Part shown: positions 8,251 through 16,700 of the stretch, one piece after another
Layout of the letters: each line of letters opens with the position of its first letter
Position numbering within the stretch: position 1 is the first letter of the stretch
NCBI RefSeq assembly: GCF_000515415.1
Contig: NZ_KI911783.1
Span: 3,152,392 to 3,216,391 of the forward strand
Reading direction: 5' to 3'
Source of the DNA: Bradyrhizobium sp. WSM1417
GTDB lineage: Bacteria; Pseudomonadota; Alphaproteobacteria; Rhizobiales; Xanthobacteraceae
DNA length: 64,000 nt
Notes under the pieces: generated by a model
Told to the model about the DNA's origin: nothing
What the model saw: the letters and a program-made list of their open reading frames with translations, nothing else
Database searches by the model: none
Made by a program: the position numbers and the translations under genes

Positions 8251-8784
8251 ATGTTCGTTCGTTGGACCACGGCGATCGCCGCTGCAATTTTGTTGTCGAG
8301 CCCCGCGCTGCTGCAAGGCGCCAGAGCAGCCGACAAGCTGACCGATCCGCAGATCGCCCACATCGCCTATACCGCGGGCGTGATCGACATCAACGCAGCC
8401 AAGCAGGCGCAGAAGAAAGCCAAGAACAAGGACGTGAAGGCGTTTGCCGACGACATGCTGCGCGACCACGAGGCCGTCAACAAGCAGGCGCTCGCGCTGG
8501 TCAAGAAGCTGAACGTCACGCCTGAAGACAACGACACCAGCAAGGCGCTGTCAAAGCAGGCGAGCGAGAAGCTCGCCGAACTGGACAAGCTGAGCGGTGC
8601 GGCCTTCGACAAGGCCTACGTCGCGAACGAGGTCGCCTACCACAAAACCGTCAATGGCGCGCTGGAAACCGAGCTCATTCCGTCCGCCAGCAATGCCGAA
8701 CTGAAGAGCCTGCTGCAGACCGGCCTGAAAATCTTTCAGGGCCATCAGCAGCACGCCGAGCACGTCGCGGCGGAGCTGAAATAG
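8251..8784 (+). CDS. Exported DUF4142 protein
   Basis: The 177-residue product starts with a signal peptide (hydrophobic stretch AAAILLSSPALLQ, likely cleavage after residues 25-27, GARAA). A helical DUF4142 domain follows, with paired His residues in DDMLRDHEAVNKQ and a C-terminal FQGHQQHAEHVA. DUF4142 is a ferritin-like four-helix domain found in secreted stress-linked proteins; its biochemical role is not established. AGGAG precedes the start. It is followed after 10 bp by the cupredoxin, so the two are probably co-transcribed under the upstream sigma factor. Confidence 0.85.
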   Translation: MFVRWTTAIAAAILLSSPALLQGARAADKLTDPQIAHIAYTAGVIDINAAKQAQKKAKNKDVKAFADDMLRDHEAVNKQALALVKKLNVTPEDNDTSKALSKQASEKLAELDKLSGAAFDKAYVANEVAYHKTVNGALETELIPSASNAELKSLLQTGLKIFQGHQQHAEHVAAELK

Positions 8785-8794
8785 GGAGGCGACG

Positions 8795-9112
8795 ATGCCG
8801 GGACGATTGTCTGCGATCGCGTCAGCGGTCCTGCTCGTGGCGTTGGCCGTCCCGGCGCACGCTGCGACCATAGAGATCACGATGGAGAATCTCGAAGTGT
8901 CGCCGAAAGACGCTTCGGCCAAGGTCGGCGACACCATTGAATGGATCAACAAGGACGTCTTCGCCCACACCGCGACGGCCAGGAACGGCGATTTCGACGT
9001 CAACCTGCCTGCCAAAAAATCAGGGACGTTAGTTCTCAAGAAGGCAGGCACGGTCGATTATTACTGCCGCTATCATCCCAACATGAAAGCGACGCTCAAG
9101 ATCGAGCCGTAA
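8795..9112 (+). CDS. Periplasmic cupredoxin (plastocyanin/amicyanin-like)
   Basis: This 105-residue protein has a signal peptide ending near AHAA (residue 24) and one small blue-copper domain. Expected copper ligands are H58 (VFAHTA) and C91, H94 and M97 in YYCRYHPNMKATLKI, matching the type 1 pattern. Such proteins carry single electrons in the periplasm; the partner is unknown. It lies 10 bp after the DUF4142 gene, with GGAGGCGACG as a strong ribosome site, and probably belongs to the ECF-controlled operon. Confidence 0.87.
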   Translation: MPGRLSAIASAVLLVALAVPAHAATIEITMENLEVSPKDASAKVGDTIEWINKDVFAHTATARNGDFDVNLPAKKSGTLVLKKAGTVDYYCRYHPNMKATLKIEP

Positions 9113-9185
9113 CGGGGTGGGGAGCGTATTCCCGACGGCAGCGGAAGCTGGCCCCGCCGGCGTGGCGGGGGCCATTTTCGGCAGG

Positions 9186-9240
9186 GCTTACTGCCTGGAG
9201 GAAGGCTTACTGCCTGGAGGAAGACTTACTGTCTGGAAAT
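9186..9240. repeat. 19-bp tandem repeat, 2.8 copies
   Basis: The unit GCTTACTGCCTGGAGGAAG occupies 9186-9204 and 9205-9223, with a third diverged partial copy to 9240. The third copy contains the stop codon of the minus-strand gene at 9226-9492, so the first two copies lie just beyond its end. Confidence 0.85.
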
Positions 9241-9492
9241 GTCGACCGAGAATTCGCCGTTGCGGATGCGGCCGGGAAAGCCTTCGACGAACTTCGCCAC
9301 GGCGTCCTCGCCATAGGTGCCGACGAGCTCGGCAAGCGCCGCGAACAGGCTCGCCTGCGCCAGGCAGTCGCCATCGACGCCGTCATGGCGCGCTTCGGCC
9401 CAGGCCTCGTTGAGATAGCTCAGTGCGGCCTGTTTCTGCTCGTGATCGGGCAGCGGCGCGCGTGCGGGGGCGTAGGACACTGGATGGCTCAT
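9226..9492 (-). CDS. Small conserved hypothetical protein
   Basis: This 88-residue, mostly helical, acidic cytoplasmic protein (MSHPVSYAPARAPLPDHEQK) has no recognised catalytic motif. It is convergent with the cupredoxin gene. Its final residues fall inside a 19-bp tandem repeat, so its C-terminus may vary between strains. Function is not known. Confidence 0.55.
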   Translation of the reverse strand: MSHPVSYAPARAPLPDHEQKQAALSYLNEAWAEARHDGVDGDCLAQASLFAALAELVGTYGEDAVAKFVEGFPGRIRNGEFSVDISRQ

Positions 9493-9777
9493 GAAACTCG
9501 ATCAGGGCTGGGGCGCAATCCACGGCGATGCGCTGTGCGAGAGGTGTAGCATGCGCGTTAACGCCCGCTAGGCCACATCTTTAGGAACGGTTAACGGCTG
9601 TGTACAAAGTCGATGACAGGGTTCCCCGATGCCCAACCTTATAGTGAGGAGCGCGTTCTTCGCGCACGTCTCGAACCATGCAGGCCCCGCTAGAGCAGGG
9701 CCTTTCATCCTTCGAGACGCGCGTTCCGCGCTCCTCAGGATGAGGAATTTACAAGTCTGGATGTGATTGGCGGTGGA
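9493..9777. repeat. Intergenic region with dispersed palindromic repeat
   Basis: The gap holds an imperfect inverted repeat. The left part at about 9643-9687 (GAGGAGCGCG and CGTCTCGAA) is matched by the right part at about 9697-9743 (TTCGAGACGCGC and GCGCTCCTC). This resembles the CTCATCCTGAGGAGCGCG class of repeats familiar from Bradyrhizobium; that resemblance is from memory. No coding signal is seen. Confidence 0.6.
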
Positions 9778-10155
9778 TCAGTTCGCGTAACGCGCCGTGA
9801 GATCGCGCGAGATCTTCGCGCCTTCCTCGATGTAGCGGCGGATCGCCACCGTCGCGGCCGGCGTGCAGCTCCGGTAGGTCTGCTGAAAGCCGTTATAACC
9901 GCGGTTGAAGCCGGCGATCATACGGGTGCGGCGTTCGCCCGCGGGGGTTTCGGCATCGATCAGCGCCTGCATCTCGCTGCGCCATTTGTTGCCCTCGTTG
10001 GACCCGCAGATGCCGCGCAGATAGTGCAGCCCACCGAGGATCTCCGCCAGCCGCTGCAAATCGCCGTCAAACGGCGCTGCCCCGTCCTGAGCCCTCGTGG
10101 GCACCGAGGCACAGGCGAGAATCAGGGCAAAAATGGCCAGAAATCGCGTCGACAT
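9778..10155 (-). CDS. Secreted TIGR02301 family protein
   Basis: The 125-residue product has a clear signal peptide (FLAIFALILACASVPTRAQ) and a helical domain with two cysteines (GICGSNEGNKWR and TYRSCTP) likely to form a disulfide. The length, the signal and the RLAEILGGLHYLRGICG motif match the Rhizobiales family TIGR02301, whose function is unknown. It is the last gene of a three-gene minus-strand run with a Nudix hydrolase and a hypothetical protein. Confidence 0.7.
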   Translation of the reverse strand: MSTRFLAIFALILACASVPTRAQDGAAPFDGDLQRLAEILGGLHYLRGICGSNEGNKWRSEMQALIDAETPAGERRTRMIAGFNRGYNGFQQTYRSCTPAATVAIRRYIEEGAKISRDLTARYAN

Positions 10156-10204
10156 CGGCCGGGTGTATGCCTCCTCGGGGCGGTGGACGCAAGGCGGGGG
10201 GCAG

Positions 10205-10639
10205 TCAGGGGCCGATCAGCCGGTGGGCGGACTGGATGACCTCTTCCAGCCCGCCGGTCAGCTTGAGGTCGCCAAGGCCCGCCAAGGCCTCCGGGGCGAT
10301 CCAGCGGTAGTCGTCGAGCTCGTCGTTGAGAACCGGCTCCCGGGCCACCCAGCGGGCGGCAAAGGACATGATCAGGTAGTGGCCGGCGCCGGCCGCGGCC
10401 GGGAGCACTTCGCGCCAGCCCGCGAGGCCGATGACGTCGATATCGAGCCCGGTCTCCTCGTCGATCTCGCGCGCCAGCGCCTGGTGCAGCGATTCGCCGA
10501 ACTCGACCCGGCCGCCTGGCAGCGAATAGAACCCCTTTGCCGGCGAGCGCGCGCGACGGGTCAGAAGCACCTTGCCGTCACGAAAAATCGCGGCACTGAC
10601 CGCGATCTGGGGACGGGTGGGCTGAACGATCGCAGCCAT
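10205..10639 (-). CDS. Nudix hydrolase
   Basis: This 144-residue single-domain enzyme has a complete Nudix box, GRVEFGESLHQALAREIDEE followed by TGL, which supplies the metal-binding glutamates. Nudix enzymes hydrolyse nucleoside diphosphates linked to other groups. The LPGG motif and small size resemble MutT- or NudG-like ADP-ribose/NADH-type hydrolases, but the substrate cannot be read from sequence. It lies 18 bp downstream of the hypothetical gene at 10658-11158 and 49 bp upstream of the TIGR02301 gene. Confidence 0.85.
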   Translation of the reverse strand: MAAIVQPTRPQIAVSAAIFRDGKVLLTRRARSPAKGFYSLPGGRVEFGESLHQALAREIDEETGLDIDVIGLAGWREVLPAAAGAGHYLIMSFAARWVAREPVLNDELDDYRWIAPEALAGLGDLKLTGGLEEVIQSAHRLIGP

Positions 10640-10657
10640 GACTTCACCTGCTCGGGC

Positions 10658-11158
10658 CTAGTTCGCCATGATGTTGTCGACGTCGGCTTCCGCGCCGCCA
10701 TTGATGATGCCGCCGCAGGCCGCGATCAGCGGCTTGACCCAGTGGGCGGCCTGCTCGGCGAGGCGAACGCGGGTCGTGTCCTTCTCGACCTCGCGCATGG
10801 CCGAGCCGACCGCCGTCAGGATCGAGGTCATGGTGTCGGTGAGGTGGTCGAACTGGGCGCGCACGTTCGGGTCGGCTTTTTCATAGGCCTCGATCGCCAG
10901 ATCCCGGGCTTTGAAATTCGAGGCCGTGAAATGCTCGGCATAGGACAGCGGCGACCAGGTCAGAAAATCTTCCGCGCATTCCGGCATGTCCGGGACCATT
11001 TCCAGCAGCATCACGGCTTCATTGAAATGGTTGAGATAGTCGGTGGCAAGCCCGGTCCGCGGGTTGATGTTGGCCACGCGCAGCCGCTCGGCCCAGGCCG
11101 CGGCCTCGGGCGCCGTCTGTCCATGCATTCGCGCCGGCTGGGAGACCGTTGAGCTCAT
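10658..11158 (-). CDS. Conserved hypothetical protein
   Basis: This 166-residue soluble protein has no signal peptide and a high helix content. Notable segments are NPRTGLATDYLNHFNEAVMLL and ECAEDFLTWSPLSYAEHF, conserved-looking stretches without a known catalytic pattern. It starts the three-gene minus-strand unit and is divergent from the SRAP peptidase gene, with 63 bp between starts. The linkage to a Nudix hydrolase gives no firm clue to function. Confidence 0.6.
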   Translation of the reverse strand: MSSTVSQPARMHGQTAPEAAAWAERLRVANINPRTGLATDYLNHFNEAVMLLEMVPDMPECAEDFLTWSPLSYAEHFTASNFKARDLAIEAYEKADPNVRAQFDHLTDTMTSILTAVGSAMREVEKDTTRVRLAEQAAHWVKPLIAACGGIINGGAEADVDNIMAN

Positions 11159-11221
11159 CTGCCGCAGTGTTAACGTTCGGGGTTAAAAGGACCTGAACGG
11201 ACCCTATATAGGCCCTCGAGG

Positions 11222-11977
11222 ATGTGTGGACGCTTCGTCATAACTTCGGCCCCCGCGGCTTTGCGGCAACTGTTCGGCTACATTGAGCAGCCGAATTTCC
11301 CGCCCCGGTTCAACGTGGCCCCGACACAACCGATTCCGGTCGTGCTGGCCGAGAATGGCGCGCGCCATTTTCGGCTGATGCGCTGGGGACTGCTGCCGGG
11401 CTGGGTCAAGGATCCCCGCGGGTTTACGCTCCTGATCAATGCCCGTTCCGAGACGGTGCTGGAGAAGCCGGCCTTCAAACGCGCGATTCGCCGGCGGCGC
11501 GGCCTGATTCCGGCTGACGGCTATTACGAATGGAAGACGAAGGATGGCCGCAAGCAGCCCTTCTTCATCCATCGCGCCGACGGCGCGCCGCTCGGCTTTG
11601 CTGCGTTGTTCGAGACCTGGGTAGGGCCAAACGGCGAGGAGCTCGACACGGTCGCGATCGTCACGGCGGCCGCAGGCGAGGATCTCGCCACGCTGCATGA
11701 CCGCGTGCCCGTCACCATCAGCCCGCGCGATTTCGAGCGCTGGCTCGACAGCCGCAGCGATGACGTCGATGCCGTGTTGCCGCTGATGACCGCCCCGCGC
11801 ATCGGCGAATTCGCCTGGCACCCGGTCTCCACCCGGGTCAACCGCGTCGCCAATGACGACGACCAGTTGCTCCTTCCGATCAGCGCGGAGGAGATGGAGG
11901 CGGAGGCGCCGAGGAAGAAGGTGGCGCGGAAAGCGGCGGCCGGGTCGGCGGATGACGGGCAGGGATCGTTGTTCTAG
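11222..11977 (+). CDS. SRAP peptidase / abasic-site DNA-protein crosslinker (YedK/HMCES family)
   Basis: This 251-residue SRAP protein starts MCGRF, so Cys2 becomes the N-terminal nucleophile after Met removal and forms a thiazolidine link with abasic DNA. Other family motifs follow in order: RFNVAPTQ, MRWGLLPGW, LINARSE, GYYEWK and LHDRVPV. A basic, low-complexity tail of about 30 residues ends in QGSLF. That resembles a beta sliding-clamp binding peptide (QxxLF) and would parallel the PCNA-binding box of human HMCES. GAGG directly abuts the ATG, so a very short leader is possible. Confidence 0.9.
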   Translation: MCGRFVITSAPAALRQLFGYIEQPNFPPRFNVAPTQPIPVVLAENGARHFRLMRWGLLPGWVKDPRGFTLLINARSETVLEKPAFKRAIRRRRGLIPADGYYEWKTKDGRKQPFFIHRADGAPLGFAALFETWVGPNGEELDTVAIVTAAAGEDLATLHDRVPVTISPRDFERWLDSRSDDVDAVLPLMTAPRIGEFAWHPVSTRVNRVANDDDQLLLPISAEEMEAEAPRKKVARKAAAGSADDGQGSLF

Positions 11978-11989
11978 GCGGCTTCGCCC

Positions 11990-13183
11990 TTAAACAATCT
12001 CCCTCGCCCTCAACGCCGCGATCTCGGCCGCGTCAAATCCCAGATCGCCCAGCACCGCGTCCGTATCCGCACCGAGCTCCGGCGCCATCCGGTCGAGCCT
12101 GCCGCCGCCATGCGCGAGCTTGAATCCGCTGCCGGCGAAACGAAGCCGCCCATAGGGCGTATCGAGCTCCTGGATCGCGCCGCGCGCCTTGATCTGCGGA
12201 TGGTCGATCACTTCCTCGACTTTCCAGATGCTGGCGCAGGGCGCGCCGGCATCTTCCAGAATGGTCTCCCATTCGCGCGCAGGCCTGGCCGCGAGCGCCT
12301 CTTCGATGATGGCGCGCAGCGCCGGCTCGTTCTCGTTGCGCGCGAACCAGTCGGCAAAGCGCGGGTCGCCGAGCGTATCCTCGCGGCCGAGCGCAGACAT
12401 CAGCGCGCGATATTGCTTCTCGTTGTTGACAGCGAGCAGGATGTGACCGTCGCCGCATCTGAACAAATTCGCCGTGGTCCTGCGGCTGACGGCCTGATTG
12501 CCCGACAGCTGCTGGCGATGGCCGGCGACCGACCAGTCCGCGATCTGCCCCGACAGAAACGCCATCGTCGCCTCCAGCATGGAGACGTCAATGAGCTGGC
12601 CCTTGCCGGTGCGATCGCGCTGGTACAGCGCGCTCGACACGCCGAACGCAGCGGTCGCGCCCGACAGCACGTCGCACACTGCAAAGCCCGCACGCGTCGG
12701 GCCGGTTTCGGGATGACCCGTGATCGCCATGATGCCGGACAGCGCCTGCATCTTGCCGTCATAGCCGGGGCGCAGCCGGTCCGGACCGGTCTGGCCGAAG
12801 CCTGATACCGCGCAGTAGATCAGCTTCGGATTGATCGCCGACAGCGCCTCATAGCCGATGCCGAGCTTGTCCATCACGCCGGGGCGGAAATTCTCCATGA
12901 CCACGTCGACCTGCGCGGCGAGCTTCTTCACGATCGCGATCGCGTCGGGCTTTTGCAGATCGAGCGTCAGGCTGCGCTTGTTGCCGTTGATGGCCTGGAA
13001 CGCCGGCGCGAGACCGCGGTCGGCCCATTCGCGCGACAGTGGCGTGCGGCGCATGTCCTCGCCCTCGCGCCGCTCGACCTTGATGACGTCGGCGCCCAGG
13101 AGCGCGAGCTGGTAGCTCGCATAGGGGCCGGCCAGCACTTGCGTGAAGTCCAGAATCTTCACGCCCTCGAACGGTCGCGTCAC
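11990..13183 (-). CDS. CaiB/BaiF (class III) CoA-transferase
   Basis: The 397-residue product is a full-length family III CoA-transferase. The catalytic Asp is D171 in AVCDVLSGATAAFG. Nucleotide- and CoA-binding segments are LDFTQVLAGPYASYQLALLGADVIKVE and ENFRPGVMDKLGIGYE. These enzymes transfer CoA between carboxylic acids; the substrate is not evident. It lies 36 bp downstream of a GrdB-like gene at the end of a long minus-strand gene run and converges with the SRAP gene. Confidence 0.85.
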   Translation of the reverse strand: MTRPFEGVKILDFTQVLAGPYASYQLALLGADVIKVERREGEDMRRTPLSREWADRGLAPAFQAINGNKRSLTLDLQKPDAIAIVKKLAAQVDVVMENFRPGVMDKLGIGYEALSAINPKLIYCAVSGFGQTGPDRLRPGYDGKMQALSGIMAITGHPETGPTRAGFAVCDVLSGATAAFGVSSALYQRDRTGKGQLIDVSMLEATMAFLSGQIADWSVAGHRQQLSGNQAVSRRTTANLFRCGDGHILLAVNNEKQYRALMSALGREDTLGDPRFADWFARNENEPALRAIIEEALAARPAREWETILEDAGAPCASIWKVEEVIDHPQIKARGAIQELDTPYGRLRFAGSGFKLAHGGGRLDRMAPELGADTDAVLGDLGFDAAEIAALRAREIV

Positions 13184-13219
13184 GTCGCTCTCCCTTTTTG
13201 TTGTGGTTGTCGGAGGACG

Positions 13220-14149
13220 TCAGGCGGCGCGATTGCCGCGCGCGATCTCCTTCTGCTTGTCGAATTCCGCGCGGCGGCGCGCCAGCTCTTCAGGCGAGAG
13301 CTGCGCGACGTTGTTGTAGTCGAGCTTCCAGGAGGCGTCCTCGCTCCAGCGCAGCGGCGACTGCATCGTGGTCTGCGGGCCGCTCGCGGTCTCCAGCAGC
13401 CTGAGGGCCAGCTCGAGCGTCTGTGCCTGCGAGGTGAGGTCGTGCGGCTTGCCGGCGGAATTGCCGAGCGGGAAATCCGAGAACAGGAAGCGCGGCACGG
13501 CGGCGTGCTCGATGATGTCCTTGGCGCAGCCCATGATCACGGTCGGAATGCCGTTCGCCTCGAGATGCCGCGCCACCAGGGCCGTGGTCTGGTGGCAGAC
13601 CGGGCAGTTCGGCACCAGCACGGCGACATCGACCTTGTCGGCAACGCAGCGCGCTAGAATCTCCGGCGCGTCGGTGTCGAGCGTGACGCGATGGCTGCGG
13701 TTGGTCGGCGCGCCGAAGAAGCGCGGGGCCACCTCGCCGATGCGCTCCGCAGCGCTCGCCTTCAAGAGTTGCGGCAGCGGAAACCAGGTGCCGTTGTCGG
13801 TGGCCGTGGTGTGCTTGCGGTCGTAGCCGATATGCGAGATGCGAAGGTCGTGCTGGTTCGCCGTGTCGCCGTCATAGACCTGGTAGAATTTTGCGCCGCC
13901 ATTATATGCCGCACCCGGTCCCTGATCGCCCTTGGTGGGGTCGTATGGCGCGGCCGTCGTGATGATGGTGACGCGTGATTGCGACAGCGGCTTCTTCAGC
14001 GGCTGGAACGGCGCCTCGGTGTAATGGGCCCAGCGATACGCGGTGGTGTAGCCGATCGCGGCGTAATAGTCCCGCGTGCGCTGCATATAGGGGACGGGAG
14101 CGTCGTAGTCGGGCGCAAAGCCGAATTCGTCGTCGCGCGAAGCGGACAT
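13220..14149 (-). CDS. Glycine/sarcosine/betaine reductase component B-like protein (Cys form)
   Basis: This 309-residue protein resembles the GrdB/PrdB family of component B subunits of glycine-type reductases. A central segment VLVPNCPVCHQTTALVARHL (about residues 178-197) places C182 and C185 where the selenoprotein members have selenocysteine and cysteine; the codon here is an ordinary Cys codon. The N-terminal half carries DLRISHIGYDR. Reductase activity is not proven. Bradyrhizobium is not a Stickland fermenter, so the real substrate is probably different. It is paired with a CoA-transferase. Confidence 0.6.
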   Translation of the reverse strand: MSASRDDEFGFAPDYDAPVPYMQRTRDYYAAIGYTTAYRWAHYTEAPFQPLKKPLSQSRVTIITTAAPYDPTKGDQGPGAAYNGGAKFYQVYDGDTANQHDLRISHIGYDRKHTTATDNGTWFPLPQLLKASAAERIGEVAPRFFGAPTNRSHRVTLDTDAPEILARCVADKVDVAVLVPNCPVCHQTTALVARHLEANGIPTVIMGCAKDIIEHAAVPRFLFSDFPLGNSAGKPHDLTSQAQTLELALRLLETASGPQTTMQSPLRWSEDASWKLDYNNVAQLSPEELARRRAEFDKQKEIARGNRAA

Positions 14150-14219
14150 GGGCGCGTCTCCTGGTTCTTGTTGGCGACAGACTAGAGATAGTCGGGGGTG
14201 AGCTCAAGAGTAAGCAAGT

Positions 14220-14801
14220 TCACCGAAACACATGCAGCGCCACGTGCTGCAGCAGCATGATCGCCTTGGCGTCGATGATGCGGCCGTCCGCGATCATCGC
14301 CAGCGCTTTGTCGATGCCGAGCTCCAGCACCTCGATGTCCTCGCCTTCGTGCTCGAGGCCGCCGCCGTCGCTGACCTGCATCTCCGGCTCGTACTCGGCG
14401 ATGAAGAAATGCAGCTTCTCGGTGATGGCGCCGGGGCTCATGAACGCCTCGAACACCTTGTGAACGTGGTGCAGGCGATAGCCGGTTTCTTCCTCCGCTT
14501 CGGCGCGGATGCGTATTTCGGGCGAGGCGTCGTCCAGCACGCCGGCGGCCGCCTCGATCAGGAGATCGTCGTAACCGCGGATGAAGGCCGGCAGGCGGAA
14601 TTGCTTCACCAGGATCACCGTACGGCGCGCCAGATTATACGGCAGCACGGCGGCGGCGTTGTCGCGCTCATAGGTCTCGCGATGCTGCGTCTGCCATTGG
14701 CCATTGGCGCGCCGGTACTCGAACGTCGTAGTCTTCAGGGGAGTCCAGCCGTCCGAGAGCACGCGGACGTCCTTGATGCGGACGCGGTCGGAAATCGTCA
14801 T
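14220..14801 (-). CDS. nudK: NudK-type Nudix pyrophosphatase (GDP-mannose / ADP-sugar)
   Basis: The 193-residue product has the ADP-sugar type Nudix core LIEAAAGVLDD followed by AEAEEETGYRL. The usual Arg of the Nudix box is replaced, as is also the case in E. coli NudK. The LVKQFRLPAFIRGYDD segment and a GDP-mannose pyrophosphatase-like N-terminus support NudK over a generic ADP-ribose hydrolase. It lies 9 bp after the GNAT acetyltransferase stop in the tsaC-led gene run. Confidence 0.75.
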   Translation of the reverse strand: MTISDRVRIKDVRVLSDGWTPLKTTTFEYRRANGQWQTQHRETYERDNAAAVLPYNLARRTVILVKQFRLPAFIRGYDDLLIEAAAGVLDDASPEIRIRAEAEEETGYRLHHVHKVFEAFMSPGAITEKLHFFIAEYEPEMQVSDGGGLEHEGEDIEVLELGIDKALAMIADGRIIDAKAIMLLQHVALHVFR

Positions 14802-14810
14802 GCTTCGATC

Positions 14811-15254
14811 TCAATTGCTTGGCGTTGTGGTGCGGCCGTCGAGCCATTTCTGGAACATCACCGAGGTCGATTCCTCGAAACCCAGCGACTGGTAGAACGC
14901 ATTGGCCTGCTCATTCCCGCGCCGGACCAGCAGCTGGAGCTTCAAAATTCCAGCCTGGCGCAGCCAGTTTTCGGCCGCGGCCATGATGACGCGGCCGTAG
15001 CCGCGCTTCTGGCTATTCGGATCGACCGCGACGTAATAGACCCAACCGCGATGGCCGTCATGGCCGACCATCACGGTGGCGACGATGGCGCCGCCGTCGC
15101 GGCCGAGCAAGATGGTGGAATTATCGCGCCGCCGCGCCAGCGCGATGTCGGCATGCGGATCGTTCCACGGCCGCGTCAGCCCGCAGCGCTGCCACAGCGC
15201 CACCACGGACTCGACATCGGACTCGGTGATCGCGTCGATCCTGAGTGCACTCAC
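14811..15254 (-). CDS. ypeA: GNAT acetyltransferase, YpeA-like
   Basis: The 147-residue single GNAT domain is very like E. coli YpeA. Shared segments include LWQRCGLTRPWNDPHADI, TVMVGHDGHRGWVYYVAV and the acetyl-CoA binding loop QKRGYGRVIM. The acceptor substrate of YpeA is unknown. Its start overlaps the stop codon of the upstream FAD oxidase (ATGA), suggesting coupled translation. Confidence 0.82.
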   Translation of the reverse strand: MSALRIDAITESDVESVVALWQRCGLTRPWNDPHADIALARRRDNSTILLGRDGGAIVATVMVGHDGHRGWVYYVAVDPNSQKRGYGRVIMAAAENWLRQAGILKLQLLVRRGNEQANAFYQSLGFEESTSVMFQKWLDGRTTTPSN

Positions 15255-16678
15255 AGCACTTTTCCCGGGTTCATGATTCCAAGCGGATCGAGCATCGCCT
15301 TGAGCTGTCGCATCAGCTCGATTGCGGTCTTGTCCTTCACGTCGGGCAGCTCGTCGCGCTTGAGCACGCCGATGCCGTGCTCGGCCGAGATCGAGCCGCC
15401 CATGCGCAACACGATGGCGAACACCACCGCGTTCATCTCGTGCCAGCGCGCCAGATAGTCCGCGGTGTTGGCGCCGATCGGCTGGCTGACATTGTAGTGC
15501 AGATTGCCGTCGCCGAGATGGCCGAACGGCACCGGCCGCGCGCCGGGGATCAGCTTCACCACGGCTTCATTGGCCTCGGCGATGAAGGCGGGCACGGTGG
15601 CGACCGGCACGGAGATGTCGTGCTTGATCGAGCCGCCCTCCGGCTTCTGCGCCGACGACATTTCGTCGCGCAGCTTCCAGAAGCCGGCGCGCTGGGTCAG
15701 ATTGGCCGCGATCACCGCGTCGTCGACGATCTCGTCCTCCATGGCGCGGCCGAGGATTGTCTCCAGCGGCGTGCGGGCGTCGTCGCCTGGCGACGACAAT
15801 TCCATCAGCACGTACCAGGCATGCTTTTGCGCGAGCGGATCGCGCACGTCGATGCCGTGGCGGATCGAGAAATCGACCGCCATCTGCGACAGCAGCTCGA
15901 AGCTCGTCAGCGCATTGGCGGCCTCGCTTTGCGCGATCGCCAGCAGTTTCAGCGCGGCGTCCGGCGACTTCAGCCCGACGAAGGCGGTCTCGATCGAGCG
16001 CGGCTTCGGAAACAGCTTCAGCGTCGCCGCGGTGATGATGCCGAGCGTACCTTCCGCGCCGATGAAGAGGTTGTGCAGATTGTAGCCGGTGTTGTCCTTC
16101 TTCAGCTTCGACAGCACGTTGAGCACGCGCCCGTCGGCCAGCACCACTTCCAGCCCCAGCGCCATCTCGCGCGCGACGCCATAGGCGAGCGCGGCCGTGC
16201 CGCCGGCATTGGTGGAGAGATTGCCGCCGATCGTGCAGCTCCCTTCCGCGCCCAGCGAAAGCGGAAACAGCCGGTCCACTTCGGCGGCCTTCTGCTGCGC
16301 GATCTGCAGCACCACGCCGGCCTCGCAGGTCATGGTGTTCGACGCAGTATCGACCTCGCGGATCTTGTCGAGCCGCCGCAGCGACACTACCACCTCGCCA
16401 TTGTGCGGGGTCTGGCCGCCGACCAGCCCGGTGTTGCCGCCCTGTGGCACCAGCGCGATCTTGTGCTCCGAAGCGAGCTTGCAGATCGCGGCGACTTCGG
16501 CGGTCGAGCCGGGGCGCAGCACCAGCGGCGAGCGGCCGTGGAACAGATTGCGCTCCTCGGTGACATAGGCCTCGATGTCGGCCGCATCGGTAATGGCGTG
16601 CCTCTCGCCGACGATCTTCCGGAATTGGTCGATCAGCTCGGGCGCAAGCGGAGGGGTGGCGGAATGATTGACGTTCAT
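15251..16678 (-). CDS. FAD-binding D-2-hydroxyacid dehydrogenase (D-2-hydroxyglutarate / glycolate oxidase type)
   Basis: This 475-residue enzyme has an N-terminal FAD_binding_4 domain (PQGGNTGLVGG, GGNLSTNAGGTAALAYG, GAEGTLGIIT) and a C-terminal FAD-oxidase domain with FGHLGDGNLHYN and SAEHGIGVLKR. It matches the D-2-hydroxyglutarate dehydrogenase group better than GlcD, but D-lactate or glycolate remain possible substrates. It lies 22 bp after tsaC and overlaps the acetyltransferase start. Confidence 0.8.
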   Translation of the reverse strand: MNVNHSATPPLAPELIDQFRKIVGERHAITDAADIEAYVTEERNLFHGRSPLVLRPGSTAEVAAICKLASEHKIALVPQGGNTGLVGGQTPHNGEVVVSLRRLDKIREVDTASNTMTCEAGVVLQIAQQKAAEVDRLFPLSLGAEGSCTIGGNLSTNAGGTAALAYGVAREMALGLEVVLADGRVLNVLSKLKKDNTGYNLHNLFIGAEGTLGIITAATLKLFPKPRSIETAFVGLKSPDAALKLLAIAQSEAANALTSFELLSQMAVDFSIRHGIDVRDPLAQKHAWYVLMELSSPGDDARTPLETILGRAMEDEIVDDAVIAANLTQRAGFWKLRDEMSSAQKPEGGSIKHDISVPVATVPAFIAEANEAVVKLIPGARPVPFGHLGDGNLHYNVSQPIGANTADYLARWHEMNAVVFAIVLRMGGSISAEHGIGVLKRDELPDVKDKTAIELMRQLKAMLDPLGIMNPGKVL

Positions 16679-16700
16679 TGTCGTGTCTCTTGCTTCGCTC

